From positions 744,001 to 808,000 of the forward strand of contig NC_004113.1 in assembly GCF_000011345.1 (NCBI RefSeq): a stretch of 64,000 nucleotides of DNA, written 5' to 3'. Positions 1 to 9,327 of this stretch are shown piece by piece. A program made the translations under genes and the position numbers. Under the pieces are notes generated by a model. That model worked only from the letters and a program-made list of their open reading frames with translations. It had not been told where the DNA came from and ran no database searches. This DNA is from Thermosynechococcus vestitus BP-1 (GTDB taxonomy: Bacteria; Cyanobacteriota; Cyanobacteriia; Thermosynechococcales; Thermosynechococcaceae). Every line of letters begins with the position of its first letter. Positions within the stretch are counted from its first letter, which is position 1.

Positions 1-2
1 TG

Positions 3-602
3 GTGCAGCGGGTCGAAAACGCCACATTTGTCCTCGGCGAGTTTACATTCAATAGCAGCAATCGCATTCCCCCAACAATTGTCCAGCGTGCCCAAGGGAT
101 TGCCATTATTCCCAATGTGGTTCAAGCTGGCTTTATCTTTGGTGGTCGGCGTGGTGCCGGCATTCTGCTTGTGCGCAATGAGAAGAACCAATGGAGTCAG
201 CCTGCTTTTATTACAATGACCGGTGGGAGCTTTGGCCTGCAAATCGGCGCCCAAGCCACGGATGTCGTGCTGGCCTTCATGGATAAATCCGTCGTCATGC
301 GCAGCTTGGCGCAGTCCTTTCGCTTAGGGGGCAATGTCTCCGTGGCCGCAGGCCCCGTGGGTGGAGAAGTTGTCAGTCCTACAGACCCTAGTCCCCAAGT
401 CTTTTCCTACACCCGCAGTGCAGGTCTTTTTGCCGGCGTTGCCCTTGAGGGTGCCAAGATTAGTTTTGACCGTAGCGCCAGTACTCGCTTCTATGGCCGC
501 TCCAACCTGACCCCGATGCAAATTTTCGAGAACTCGCCACCCCTCCCTTCCCCTCCCGTCCTCAATGGTCTCTACAATGCCCTTGCCCGTGCAGCTCGCT
601 GA
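3..602 (+). CDS. SYLF-domain (Ysc84/DUF500) lipid-binding protein, 5' end outside window
   Basis: The reading frame is open from the first bases of the window and ends at a TGA at 600-602, so the true start probably lies upstream; the GTG at position 3 is only the first possible start visible. The 199 visible residues are glycine-rich and fit the SYLF/Ysc84 family: an early AQGIAIIPNV segment, then GFIFGGRRGAGILL, then a TGGSFGLQIGAQATDVVL stretch. Family members bind phosphoinositides in eukaryotes; bacterial members are usually exported envelope proteins of unknown role. A signal peptide would lie in the missing part. The tail ends in a proline-rich SPPLPSPPV stretch. The family call is firm; the function is not known. 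Confidence 0.8.
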   Translation: MQRVENATFVLGEFTFNSSNRIPPTIVQRAQGIAIIPNVVQAGFIFGGRRGAGILLVRNEKNQWSQPAFITMTGGSFGLQIGAQATDVVLAFMDKSVVMRSLAQSFRLGGNVSVAAGPVGGEVVSPTDPSPQVFSYTRSAGLFAGVALEGAKISFDRSASTRFYGRSNLTPMQIFENSPPLPSPPVLNGLYNALARAAR

Positions 603-663
603 TCCCTCATCAAGACAGTGATAAGATAGCAGTCAATAGTCCGCACTGTATAGAGAGAACACT

Positions 664-1011
664 ATGGCACAGGGACAGGGTTTTGGCTTCGGCCTTGGCA
701 AAATGAAAGAGCTGGCCGCCGCTATCCAAAAAGCGCAGCAAGTTCAAGAGGGCGCCAAGAAGCTTCAGGAAGACCTTGAAAGAATGGATATTGAGGGTCA
801 AGCCGCGGGGGGTGCCGTGAAAGTGATTATGAGTGGCACCCAAGAACCCCGCCGCGTTGAGATCAGCCCCGATCTCCTGAGTGAAGGGGCTGAAGTGCTC
901 TCCGACTTGGTGACAGCCGCCATGCGCGATGCGTACCAAAAATCTACTGCCACTATGCGGGAACGGATGGAAGAGTTGACAGGTAGCTTGAACGTTCCGG
1001 GTCTTGGTTAA
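664..1011 (+). CDS. ebfC: YbaB/EbfC family nucleoid-associated protein
   Basis: This small protein of 115 residues matches the YbaB/EbfC family, which forms dimers that bind DNA and help organise the nucleoid. The N-terminus is glycine-rich ([20 protein letters not shown]), followed by a long amphipathic helix with many Gln, Lys and Glu residues. Then comes the beta core containing [19 protein letters not shown] and a C-terminal helix ending near [11 protein letters not shown]. The length is typical of the family. The ATG at 664 follows a GAGAGAA ribosome-binding site. In many bacteria the gene sits beside dnaX and recR, but here it stands between a SYLF gene and a response regulator. The family call is strong. 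Confidence 0.9.
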   Translation: MAQGQGFGFGLGKMKELAAAIQKAQQVQEGAKKLQEDLERMDIEGQAAGGAVKVIMSGTQEPRRVEISPDLLSEGAEVLSDLVTAAMRDAYQKSTATMRERMEELTGSLNVPGLG

Positions 1012-1029
1012 TGCACTTCTGCGCCCACC

Positions 1030-1659
1030 ATGGCACCCAAGCTGCGGCTCCTGATTGTTGAAGATGACCCAATGATGCAACTCGGGCTAGGACAAGCCCT
1101 AGGAGAGCAGTTTGCTGTGGTGGGTTATGCCGAAGATGGCTATGGCGCCATTGATTTGACACGGCAATTACAGCCGCAAGTGATAGTTATGGACATTGGC
1201 CTACCCAGGCTAGATGGGATTGCAGCGACCCAACGGCTGAAGCGAGAATTTCCTGACATTCGTGTGGTGATGCTCACCTCTCACCAATCGGCCCTTGAAG
1301 CCGTTGCTGCCCTTTCTAGTGGTGCCGACGCCTACTGTATCAAGGGGGAAAGGATTGAGCGATTACTGATGGCGATCGCGGCGGCCCAAGAGGGAGCCAC
1401 CTATCTTGATCCCCAGATTGCTCGCCACGTCATCCAGCACCTGCATTCTCCCCAACCGACAATGGACTATCACCTTTCACAGCGGGAACTGGATGTCCTG
1501 AAGCTAATGGTGGAAGGTTACAGTAATCCTGAAATTGCCGGCAAACTGTTTTTGAGTCCAAATACGGTCAAGACCCATGTGCGCGGTATTTTGAACAAGT
1601 TGGCGGTGGATGACCGGGTGCAGGCGGCAGTTGTTGCCCTCCGTAACGGTTTAGTCTAG
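1030..1659 (+). CDS. NarL/FixJ-type two-component response regulator
   Basis: The protein has 209 residues: an N-terminal receiver domain (about 5-120) and a C-terminal LuxR-type helix-turn-helix (about 145-205). The receiver carries the acidic pair EDD at 11-13, the phosphoacceptor Asp55 in VIVMDIGLPRLDG, and a Lys in the AYCIKG segment. The HTH reads LSQRELDVLKLMVEGYSNPEIA and then SPNTVKTHV, which is typical of NarL/FixJ DNA-binding regulators. It starts 18 bp after ebfC and may be read with it. No sensor kinase gene lies nearby, so its partner and target genes are unknown. Confidence 0.9.
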   Translation: MAPKLRLLIVEDDPMMQLGLGQALGEQFAVVGYAEDGYGAIDLTRQLQPQVIVMDIGLPRLDGIAATQRLKREFPDIRVVMLTSHQSALEAVAALSSGADAYCIKGERIERLLMAIAAAQEGATYLDPQIARHVIQHLHSPQPTMDYHLSQRELDVLKLMVEGYSNPEIAGKLFLSPNTVKTHVRGILNKLAVDDRVQAAVVALRNGLV

Positions 1660-1709
1660 GTCTGCCACAAGACTAAAGCAGACCTGTTTGGTAAAGGGGA
1701 ACCGTCAGT

Positions 1710-2057
1710 GTGGAGAGCCTGTGTCCTATGGCATCCCCTACCAATGAGGCAACGGTTTTAGCCTCGGATCAAGAATCATCCCCTTTGTGGCAAATGAGTA
1801 GGCCTGCTTCTGTGGAGGAGTTGCCGCTCCTACAACCTAAGGTGCGGGTAGGGCGATCGCTCCACAATAAGATTGTGATTTCCTATCCGACCATTTCGCG
1901 GCGTCACTTTGAAATTGTTAAGACGGATACAGGTTATCGCATCCGTGATTTGGACAGTAAGCTAGGTCTGGTCTATGGCGATCGCCCCATCAAGGAAAAA
2001 GACCTCAAGGACAAGGATATCTTCTACATCGGTGCCAACGTCCAGACCCTCCACTAG
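1710..2057 (+). CDS. FHA-domain protein
   Basis: This protein of 115 residues consists of a short variable N-terminus and one forkhead-associated domain, a fold that reads phosphothreonine peptides. The hallmarks are visible: VRVGRSLHNKIVI, then the core PTISRRHFEI, then RIRDLDSKLGL and a final KDIFYIGANVQTL. In most FHA domains an Asn follows the Asp-Ser-like turn (NGT); here the sequence is DSKLGLVYGDRPI, a common cyanobacterial variant. The start chosen is GTG at 1710; an ATG at 1728 (MASPTNE) is also possible. It stops about 10 bp before a decayed WD40 gene read in the same direction, and the two may have been one operon. Confidence 0.85.
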   Translation: MESLCPMASPTNEATVLASDQESSPLWQMSRPASVEELPLLQPKVRVGRSLHNKIVISYPTISRRHFEIVKTDTGYRIRDLDSKLGLVYGDRPIKEKDLKDKDIFYIGANVQTLH

Positions 2058-2068
2058 GGGTGCAACTA

Positions 2069-2967
2069 GTGAATTTCCTTATCCCCCTAGGACAAACCCA
2101 ACTCCAAGAAGATGTCACTGCCTTGGCCGGTCGCGATCGCCATCTGTTGGCTGCTTCAGCTACAGGAGAGCTATATCACATTGATCCAGAGGTGGGTGAG
2201 CAGCTCATCCTGCAAACGGCGATCGATTAAACCTTAACAATCCTCGCAGTGTCGAGCGATCGCCAATGGTGGGCAGCGGCCGGGCAGCAGGGACGGGTGC
2301 TCATTGGTTCCTTAGCTGGCACAGAAAATCCTCAGGTGCTCCACTACGGTTCCCACTGGATTGATCAACTCGCTTGGCATCCAACCTTGCCGTGGGTTGC
2401 CTTTAGTCTTGGTCACCACATCCAGGTTTGGGATGTGGCTCAAGCGGATGTCATTGCCACCCTTGATTTTGAAGCCTCCTCAGTTCTGCTTTGGCTTGGC
2501 AACCTACGGGTGACGCTTTGGCCGTTGCGGGTTATGGCGGTGTAGGGCTGTGGTCGACTAAGGATTGGGACGCCGATCCCCAAGAATTAGGATTGATGTC
2601 AGCGGTGGGCGGCGTAGCTTGGTCAGCCACAGGGGAGTATTGTGCAGCCGGCAACATGGACCACACCCTTTTTGTCTGGCGTTCGGGCGATCAGTATCTG
2701 TGGCAGATGCAGGGCTTTCCCAGTAAAGTTCGGAACCTGCATTGGTTAGAGACCACCAACCAAGCCCCCCAGCTCCTCAGTCAAGAGGGGATTATCCTCT
2801 GGCACCTCAGTGAAGATAAAAGTATCTGGCAACCCCAAGTGCTCAATCTGCACCGTCGCACTGTGGGTGCTCTCCCTATTCATCCCCACGGTCAGGGCTT
2901 TGTTTCTAGTGGCGATGAGGGATGGCTCTATTATTGGCAGCAGACTCAACCGCAGGAGTTACTTTAA
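2069..2967 (+). pseudogene. WD40-repeat protein gene broken by a stop and a frameshift
   Basis: The coding signal runs from a GTG near 2069 (or 2060) to a TAA at 2965-2967 but is interrupted twice. An in-frame TAA at 2228-2230 follows LQTAID, and the same frame resumes directly with a sequence containing SSDRQWWAAAGQQGRVLIG. Around 2485-2495 the frame shifts by one base: the upstream frame ends in nonsense while the next frame continues as AWQPTGDALAVAGYGGVGLW. The pieces together give about 300 residues with WD40-like blades, including HPTLPWVAFSLGHHIQVWD, SATGEYCAAGNMDHTLFVW and HGQGFVSSGDEGWLYYW. Intact relatives are cytoplasmic beta-propeller scaffolds of unknown role. Two sequencing errors are possible, but two lesions within 260 bp favour true decay. 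Confidence 0.75.
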
Positions 2968-3104
2968 GGCGCCCAAGAATACTTCACAACCATCGCCTGG
3001 CCGCCCAAGGGAGCAGGGCACCCAAGGGGAACTCTGGCTTGGGCAAGCCAGTGAGGGAGAACCTGTGTGATAGAATCTTGCTGCGGGTTTAAGCGAGAGT
3101 GCCG

Positions 3105-3623
3105 ATGAAACTCATTGATCGCTATGGCCGCCTTTTTGGCAAGGTGAGTCTTTTAGACCTGGGGGCAGGGCTGATTCTCCTGTGTGTCTTAGCGGGGTTA
3201 TTCCTCCTGCCGGGGCGATCGGGCACCTCCTTGGCACAAATGACCGCTGCACAACCCATTGAAGTAGATGTGCTTGTTCTGGGCCTGAGTACCCCCACTC
3301 CCCAAGACCTGATTCCCAAGGGCAGTACCGCCAACTTTATTATTCGTAACCAGCCCTACGGCCAAATCACTGTGAAAAATGTCCAGGTGCTGCCGCGCAC
3401 GGTTACTGTTTCCCAGCCCGATGGGTCGGTTAAAGCCCTGCCAGATCCCCGCCCAGAGATGGCCTTTAGTAGCAACCTGCTCTTGACCCTCGAAGGCCGA
3501 GGCCAAATTACTAACAATGGCCCTGTACTAGGGAATACTGCCATCAAGGTAGGGACGCCCGTAGAACTAGAGGGCAAAGAATATAACTTCCGCGCTTCAG
3601 TGATTGCTGTTAGACCGTTGTAG
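3105..3623 (+). CDS. DUF4330 membrane-anchored protein
   Basis: A conserved cyanobacterial protein of 172 residues from the ATG at 3105; a GTG six bases upstream is also possible. The N-terminus [20 protein letters not shown] is followed by a single transmembrane helix (about residues 18-38, [15 protein letters not shown]). The rest should be a periplasmic or lumenal beta-rich domain with an [11 protein letters not shown] strand and a [13 protein letters not shown] strand near the end. This is the DUF4330 pattern, whose function is not established. Its last 14 bases overlap the end of the convergent ridA gene. Confidence 0.8.
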   Translation: MKLIDRYGRLFGKVSLLDLGAGLILLCVLAGLFLLPGRSGTSLAQMTAAQPIEVDVLVLGLSTPTPQDLIPKGSTANFIIRNQPYGQITVKNVQVLPRTVTVSQPDGSVKALPDPRPEMAFSSNLLLTLEGRGQITNNGPVLGNTAIKVGTPVELEGKEYNFRASVIAVRPL

Positions 3624-4008
3624 GACAGTAGGCAATGCAGTCAATTTCAACCTTGACCCCCTTCGGTAGCCGTGATACCTCCACACAGGCACGGGCAGGC
3701 GCGGCCTCAGCATCCATGTACTGAGCATAGATTTCATTCATGGCTCCGAAGTCATTGAGGTCGGCGAGATACACGGTTGTTTTCACCACCTGTGACCAAT
3801 CGCTGCCAGCGGCCTTGAGAACAGCCCTGAGGTTCTCCATTACTTGGCGGGTTTGCTCCTTGACATCTTCGCCACCGACAATCTCGCCCGTTTTTGGATC
3901 AAGGGCAATTTGACCCGCAAGAAAGACCCATTCCCCTTGCCGCACCGCTTGACTATAGGGACCAACGGGCATAGGCGCATCAGTGGTATAAATAATCACT
4001 TTTGTCAT
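3610..4008 (-). CDS. ridA: RidA family reactive intermediate (enamine/imine) deaminase
   Basis: The protein has 132 residues from the ATG at 4008, giving [20 protein letters not shown], the usual RidA start; a longer upstream reading adds residues not seen in the family. RidA trimers hydrolyse reactive 2-aminoacrylate and other imines released by pyridoxal-phosphate enzymes, protecting against metabolic damage. Family signatures present are [25 protein letters not shown], and near the end the conserved arginine in [14 protein letters not shown] that binds the substrate carboxylate, followed by VEIDCIA. The length is typical. The gene points away from psaA and overlaps the DUF4330 gene at its 3' end. 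Confidence 0.95.
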   Translation of the reverse strand: MTKVIIYTTDAPMPVGPYSQAVRQGEWVFLAGQIALDPKTGEIVGGEDVKEQTRQVMENLRAVLKAAGSDWSQVVKTTVYLADLNDFGAMNEIYAQYMDAEAAPARACVEVSRLPKGVKVEIDCIAYCPTTV

Positions 4009-4369
4009 AAAACTTAAAAACTTAAAAGAATTACATCCAGGGCGCGATCGCCCCAAGTCCTCATTCTACAGGGGATTGAGCCACATCTACCCGTGTCGAA
4101 TCAATGGATATGATAGCCCCTATATTATGCATTTATACCCCCACAATCATGTCAAGAATTCAAGCATCTTAAATAATGTTAATTATCGGCAAAGTCTGTG
4201 CTCCCCTTCTATAATGCTGAATTGAGCATTCGCCTCCTGAACGGTCTTTATTCTTCCATTGTGGGTCTTTAGATTCACGATTCTTCACAATCATTGATCT
4301 AAAGATCTTTCTAGATTCTCGAGGTGAGTGCCCTCGTTCCTTCCTTGCCTAAGAGAGAGGAGAGACTCG
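4009..4369 (+). promoter_or_regulatory. psaA upstream region and leader
   Basis: These 361 bases separate ridA from psaA and hold no gene. A perfect TATAAT box lies at 4210-4215; no convincing -35 hexamer is found 16-19 bases upstream, which fits activator-dependent light-regulated promoters in cyanobacteria. Transcription from there would give a leader of about 150 nt. The leader holds a perfect 10-base palindrome AAAGATCTTT at 4301-4310 inside a wider imperfect inverted repeat (about 4297-4315). The region before the TATAAT is AT-rich (4085-4200) and is the likely place for RpaB-type binding, although I found no exact HLR1 pair. A purine-rich ribosome-binding stretch (AGAGAGAGGAGAG) lies just before the psaA ATG. 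Confidence 0.55.
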
Positions 4370-6637
4370 ATGACCATCAGTCCACCGGAGCGAGAGCCAA
4401 AGGTCAGAGTCGTGGTTGATAATGACCCGGTGCCCACATCTTTTGAAAAATGGGCAAAACCCGGGCATTTTGACCGCACGTTGGCCAGAGGACCCCAAAC
4501 CACCACATGGATTTGGAACCTCCATGCTCTTGCCCACGATTTTGATACACACACGAGCGACCTTGAAGATATCTCCCGCAAAATCTTCAGTGCACACTTC
4601 GGCCATCTGGCTGTGGTGTTCATCTGGCTGAGTGGGATGTACTTCCACGGTGCAAAATTCTCAAACTATGAGGCTTGGCTGGCCGATCCCACCGGTATCA
4701 AGCCCAGTGCTCAAGTGGTCTGGCCCATTGTGGGTCAGGGCATTCTCAATGGTGATGTCGGCGGTGGTTTCCACGGCATCCAAATCACCTCGGGGCTATT
4801 CCAACTGTGGCGTGCCTCTGGGATCACCAATGAGTTCCAGCTTTACTGCACCGCAATCGGTGGCTTGGTCATGGCTGGCTTAATGCTCTTTGCAGGCTGG
4901 TTCCACTATCACAAGCGCGCTCCTAAGCTGGAATGGTTCCAAAACGTGGAATCGATGCTCAACCACCACCTTGCCGGTTTACTTGGCTTGGGATCTTTGG
5001 CTTGGGCAGGTCACCAGATCCACGTCTCACTACCCATCAACAAACTTTTGGATGCAGGGGTCGCTGCTAAGGATATTCCCTTGCCCCACGAGTTTATCCT
5101 TAACCCCAGCTTGATGGCCGAGCTATATCCCAAAGTGGATTGGGGTTTCTTTAGTGGTGTTATTCCCTTTTTCACCTTTAATTGGGCTGCCTACTCGGAT
5201 TTCCTCACCTTTAACGGTGGCTTGAATCCTGTTACCGGTGGCCTGTGGCTGTCGGATACGGCTCACCACCATCTGGCGATCGCCGTCCTCTTCATCATTG
5301 CTGGTCATATGTACCGCACCAATTGGGGGATCGGCCACAGCCTAAAAGAAATCCTTGAAGCCCACAAAGGCCCCTTCACAGGTGCTGGCCATAAAGGTCT
5401 CTATGAAGTGCTGACCACCTCTTGGCATGCCCAACTGGCGATCAACCTTGCCATGATGGGCTCCCTGAGCATTATTGTGGCACAGCACATGTATGCAATG
5501 CCCCCCTATCCCTACTTGGCCACCGACTATCCAACTCAACTGTCGCTGTTTACCCACCACATGTGGATTGGTGGCTTCCTGGTCGTGGGGGGTGCTGCCC
5601 ATGGTGCCATCTTCATGGTGCGTGACTACGATCCGGCCATGAATCAGAACAACGTTTTGGATCGGGTTCTGCGCCATCGCGATGCCATCATTTCTCACCT
5701 GAACTGGGTGTGCATCTTCTTGGGCTTCCACAGCTTCGGTCTGTACGTCCACAACGACACGATGCGGGCCTTCGGTCGTCCCCAAGATATGTTCTCCGAT
5801 ACGGGGATTCAGCTTCAGCCCGTGTTTGCCCAATGGGTGCAAAATTTACATACCCTAGCCCCCGGTGGTACTGCTCCCAATGCAGCAGCGACGGCTAGTG
5901 TCGCCTTTGGGGGTGATGTGGTTGCTGTCGGTGGCAAAGTGGCCATGATGCCCATTGTCTTGGGAACTGCCGACTTCATGGTGCATCATATTCACGCTTT
6001 CACCATTCATGTGACAGTGCTGATTCTGCTGAAGGGCGTACTCTTTGCCCGCAGCTCTCGCCTGATTCCCGATAAAGCCAACTTAGGCTTCCGCTTCCCC
6101 TGCGATGGTCCCGGTCGTGGCGGCACCTGCCAAGTCTCCGGTTGGGATCACGTCTTCTTGGGTCTGTTCTGGATGTACAACTGCATCTCCGTTGTGATTT
6201 TCCACTTTAGCTGGAAGATGCAGTCGGATGTCTGGGGTACTGTTGCCCCCGATGGTACGGTATCTCACATCACGGGCGGTAACTTTGCCCAAAGTGCCAT
6301 CACCATTAATGGCTGGCTACGGGATTTCCTGTGGGCACAAGCTTCTCAGGTGATTGGCTCCTATGGTTCAGCCCTATCCGCCTATGGTTTGTTGTTCTTG
6401 GGTGCTCACTTCATTTGGGCCTTCAGCCTCATGTTCCTCTTCAGTGGCCGCGGCTACTGGCAAGAGCTAATTGAGTCCATTGTTTGGGCCCACAACAAAC
6501 TAAAAGTTGCACCGGCCATTCAGCCCCGTGCCTTGAGTATCATTCAAGGCCGTGCCGTCGGTGTAGCCCATTACCTCCTAGGGGGGATTGCCACTACCTG
6601 GGCATTCTTCCTAGCTCGGATTATTTCTGTAGGATAG
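4370..6637 (+). CDS. psaA: Photosystem I P700 apoprotein A1
   Basis: PsaA is one half of the photosystem I core heterodimer in the thylakoid membrane. It binds P700, the electron-transfer chain and many antenna chlorophylls. The ATG at 4370 ([11 protein letters not shown]) gives 755 residues, the normal cyanobacterial length; an upstream in-frame start at 4328 is not needed and lacks family support. The conserved [12 protein letters not shown] loop supplies Cys578 and Cys587, two of the four ligands of the 4Fe-4S cluster FX shared with PsaB. Numerous histidines in eleven hydrophobic helices are antenna chlorophyll ligands. psaB follows after 23 bp in the usual psaAB operon. Confidence 0.99.
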
Positions 6638-6660
6638 GGGCGAGGAGGAGATAACCAACT

Positions 6661-8886
6661 ATGGCAACTAAATTTCCGAAGTTTAGCCAAGACCTCGCAC
6701 AGGATCCGACCACACGCCGGATTTGGTACGCCATCGCCATGGCCCATGACTTTGAAAGCCACGATGGCATGACCGAGGAGAATCTTTACCAAAAGATTTT
6801 TGCCTCCCACTTTGGGCATCTGGCCATCATCTTCCTGTGGGTGTCTGGTAGCCTATTCCACGTTGCATGGCAGGGGAACTTTGAGCAATGGGTTCAAGAC
6901 CCTGTCAACACCCGTCCCATCGCCCATGCGATCTGGGATCCCCAATTTGGTAAAGCGGCCGTGGACGCCTTCACCCAAGCGGGGGCTTCTAACCCTGTGG
7001 ACATTGCCTACTCTGGTGTCTATCACTGGTGGTACACCATCGGTATGCGCACCAACGGCGACCTGTATCAAGGTGCCATCTTCCTGCTGATTCTGGCGTC
7101 GCTGGCTCTCTTTGCTGGCTGGCTGCACTTGCAACCCAAATTCCGTCCTAGCCTCTCTTGGTTTAAAAATGCTGAATCGCGGTTGAACCACCACTTGGCA
7201 GGTCTATTTGGGGTTAGCTCCTTAGCTTGGGCAGGCCACCTGATTCACGTAGCCATTCCTGAGTCCCGTGGTCAGCATGTGGGCTGGGATAATTTCCTGA
7301 GCACCATGCCCCACCCTGCCGGTCTGGCACCTTTCTTTACGGGGAACTGGGGCGTCTATGCCCAAAACCCTGACACGGCTAGCCACGTCTTTGGCACGGC
7401 ACAGGGTGCTGGCACTGCGATTCTCACCTTCCTGGGTGGATTCCATCCCCAAACAGAGTCCCTGTGGCTCACGGATATGGCTCACCACCACCTTGCTATT
7501 GCTGTGCTCTTTATCGTGGCAGGTCACATGTACCGCACCCAGTTTGGGATTGGCCACAGTATCAAAGAGATGATGGATGCCAAGGATTTCTTTGGCACCA
7601 AGGTGGAAGGTCCCTTCAACATGCCTCACCAAGGCATCTATGAAACCTACAACAACTCACTGCACTTCCAACTGGGCTGGCACTTGGCCTGCTTGGGCGT
7701 GATCACTTCCTTGGTGGCACAACACATGTACTCGCTGCCACCCTATGCCTTCATTGCCCAAGACCATACCACGATGGCTGCCCTTTACACCCATCACCAG
7801 TACATTGCTGGCTTCTTGATGGTGGGTGCCTTTGCCCATGGTGCTATCTTCTTGGTGCGTGACTACGATCCAGCCCAAAATAAAGGTAATGTGTTGGATC
7901 GGGTGCTGCAACACAAAGAGGCGATCATTTCCCACTTGAGCTGGGTGTCGCTCTTCTTGGGCTTCCACACCTTGGGTCTCTATGTCCACAACGATGTGGT
8001 GGTGGCCTTTGGTACTCCTGAGAAGCAAATCCTGATTGAGCCGGTGTTTGCCCAGTTCATTCAAGCAGCCCACGGAAAACTACTCTATGGGTTTGATACA
8101 TTGCTGTCGAATCCCGATAGCATTGCCAGCACTGCTTGGCCGAACTATGGCAACGTCTGGCTACCCGGTTGGCTCGATGCCATCAACAGTGGCACGAACT
8201 CTCTGTTTTTGACAATTGGTCCTGGGGACTTCTTGGTGCACCACGCCATTGCCCTAGGTCTGCACACCACCACCCTGATTTTGGTCAAGGGTGCATTGGA
8301 TGCCCGTGGCTCCAAACTGATGCCAGATAAGAAAGACTTCGGCTATGCTTTCCCCTGCGATGGCCCTGGCCGCGGCGGTACCTGCGATATTTCCGCATGG
8401 GATGCCTTCTATCTGGCTATGTTCTGGATGCTGAACACCATTGGCTGGGTGACTTTCTACTGGCACTGGAAACACCTCGGTGTCTGGGAAGGCAACGTGG
8501 CGCAGTTCAATGAAAGCTCCACCTACCTCATGGGTTGGCTACGGGATTACCTGTGGTTGAATTCATCCCAGCTCATTAATGGCTACAACCCCTTCGGCAC
8601 CAATAACTTGTCAGTGTGGGCATGGATGTTCCTGTTTGGTCACCTTGTGTGGGCCACTGGCTTCATGTTCCTGATTAGCTGGCGGGGCTACTGGCAAGAG
8701 CTAATTGAAACCCTGGTGTGGGCACACGAGCGGACTCCCTTGGCCAACTTGGTGCGCTGGAAAGACAAACCTGTGGCGCTGTCGATTGTTCAGGCCCGTT
8801 TGGTCGGTTTGGCACACTTCAGCGTTGGCTATATCTTGACCTATGCTGCCTTCCTAATTGCTTCAACGGCAGCCAAGTTCGGTTGA
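6661..8886 (+). CDS. psaB: Photosystem I P700 apoprotein A2
   Basis: PsaB pairs with PsaA to form the photosystem I reaction centre. The protein has 741 residues and starts [20 protein letters not shown], the standard start. Its FX loop, again [12 protein letters not shown], supplies cysteines at about 566 and 575 in this translation. PsaB is highly similar to PsaA throughout, including the [19 protein letters not shown] block, and keeps the full set of helices. An AGGAGGAGATAACC ribosome-binding region lies in the 23-bp gap after psaA. An intrinsic terminator begins about 25 bp after the stop codon, closing the operon. Confidence 0.99.
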
Positions 8887-8910
8887 TCGACTTGCGTTAA
8901 GTTCTCTTGA

Positions 8911-8941
8911 GTCCCCCGCCCCCTGGTGGGGGATTTTTTTT
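8911..8941 (+). terminator. Intrinsic terminator of psaAB
   Basis: A GC-rich inverted repeat (TCCCCC and GGGGGA arms around a C-rich loop) is followed directly by a run of eight or nine T residues. It lies about 25 bp past the psaB stop codon. Confidence 0.9.
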
Positions 8942-9327
8942 CCGATGGCAAAACTGCCTGACTAATTAGGTATGCAAATCCCTTGAGAGACGATAATAAG
9001 TGGTTGATTCACAAACAACTCTCCTATCGTGACCTTTAGGCTGTGGCAACAGGCGTGATAAATTCGTTGATCGGATGCGCAACAAAACTGCTTGGGAGAC
9101 GATTAAATAGGCTGTCACCTTCGCAAGATCAATACAGTTGACTGTAATTTTGTATCCCTTTGTATCTCTTTGTTTAGAAGGGGTTTAGAAGGTTGCTGTG
9201 TTGCCCTAAAGGTTATGAACTTGCAACCCCTCTCAATAATTCTAAGAACTGATAACCTATTTTTAACACGCTCACTTTATTGCTGAGCTATGATAGGGTT
9301 GAATTGTTCTGTCTGGAGAAAGTAGTA
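8942..9327. other. Intergenic region with short direct repeats
   Basis: No gene is seen in these 386 bases. Two related blocks occur 110 bases apart: CTTGAGAGACGATAATAAG at 8982-9000 and a close variant CTTGGGAGACGATTAAATAG at about 9091-9110, each preceded by an AAAACTGC(C/T)TG motif. Further on are short direct repeats of CTTTGTAT (about 9150-9172) and TTTAGAAGG (about 9173-9192). A TATGAT box at 9289-9294 could drive the next gene, with a leader of roughly 25 nt. The repeated blocks could be paired regulatory sites or the result of local duplication. Confidence 0.4.

Noticed and set aside
4100-4369. HLR1 (RpaB) direct repeats in front of psaA
   Set aside because: TTAC/TTAA-like words occur but no pair with the correct spacing could be confirmed by eye.
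5342-5842. Minus-strand frame of 166 codons inside psaA
   Set aside because: It is antisense to highly conserved psaA sequence; its open state follows from psaA codon use.
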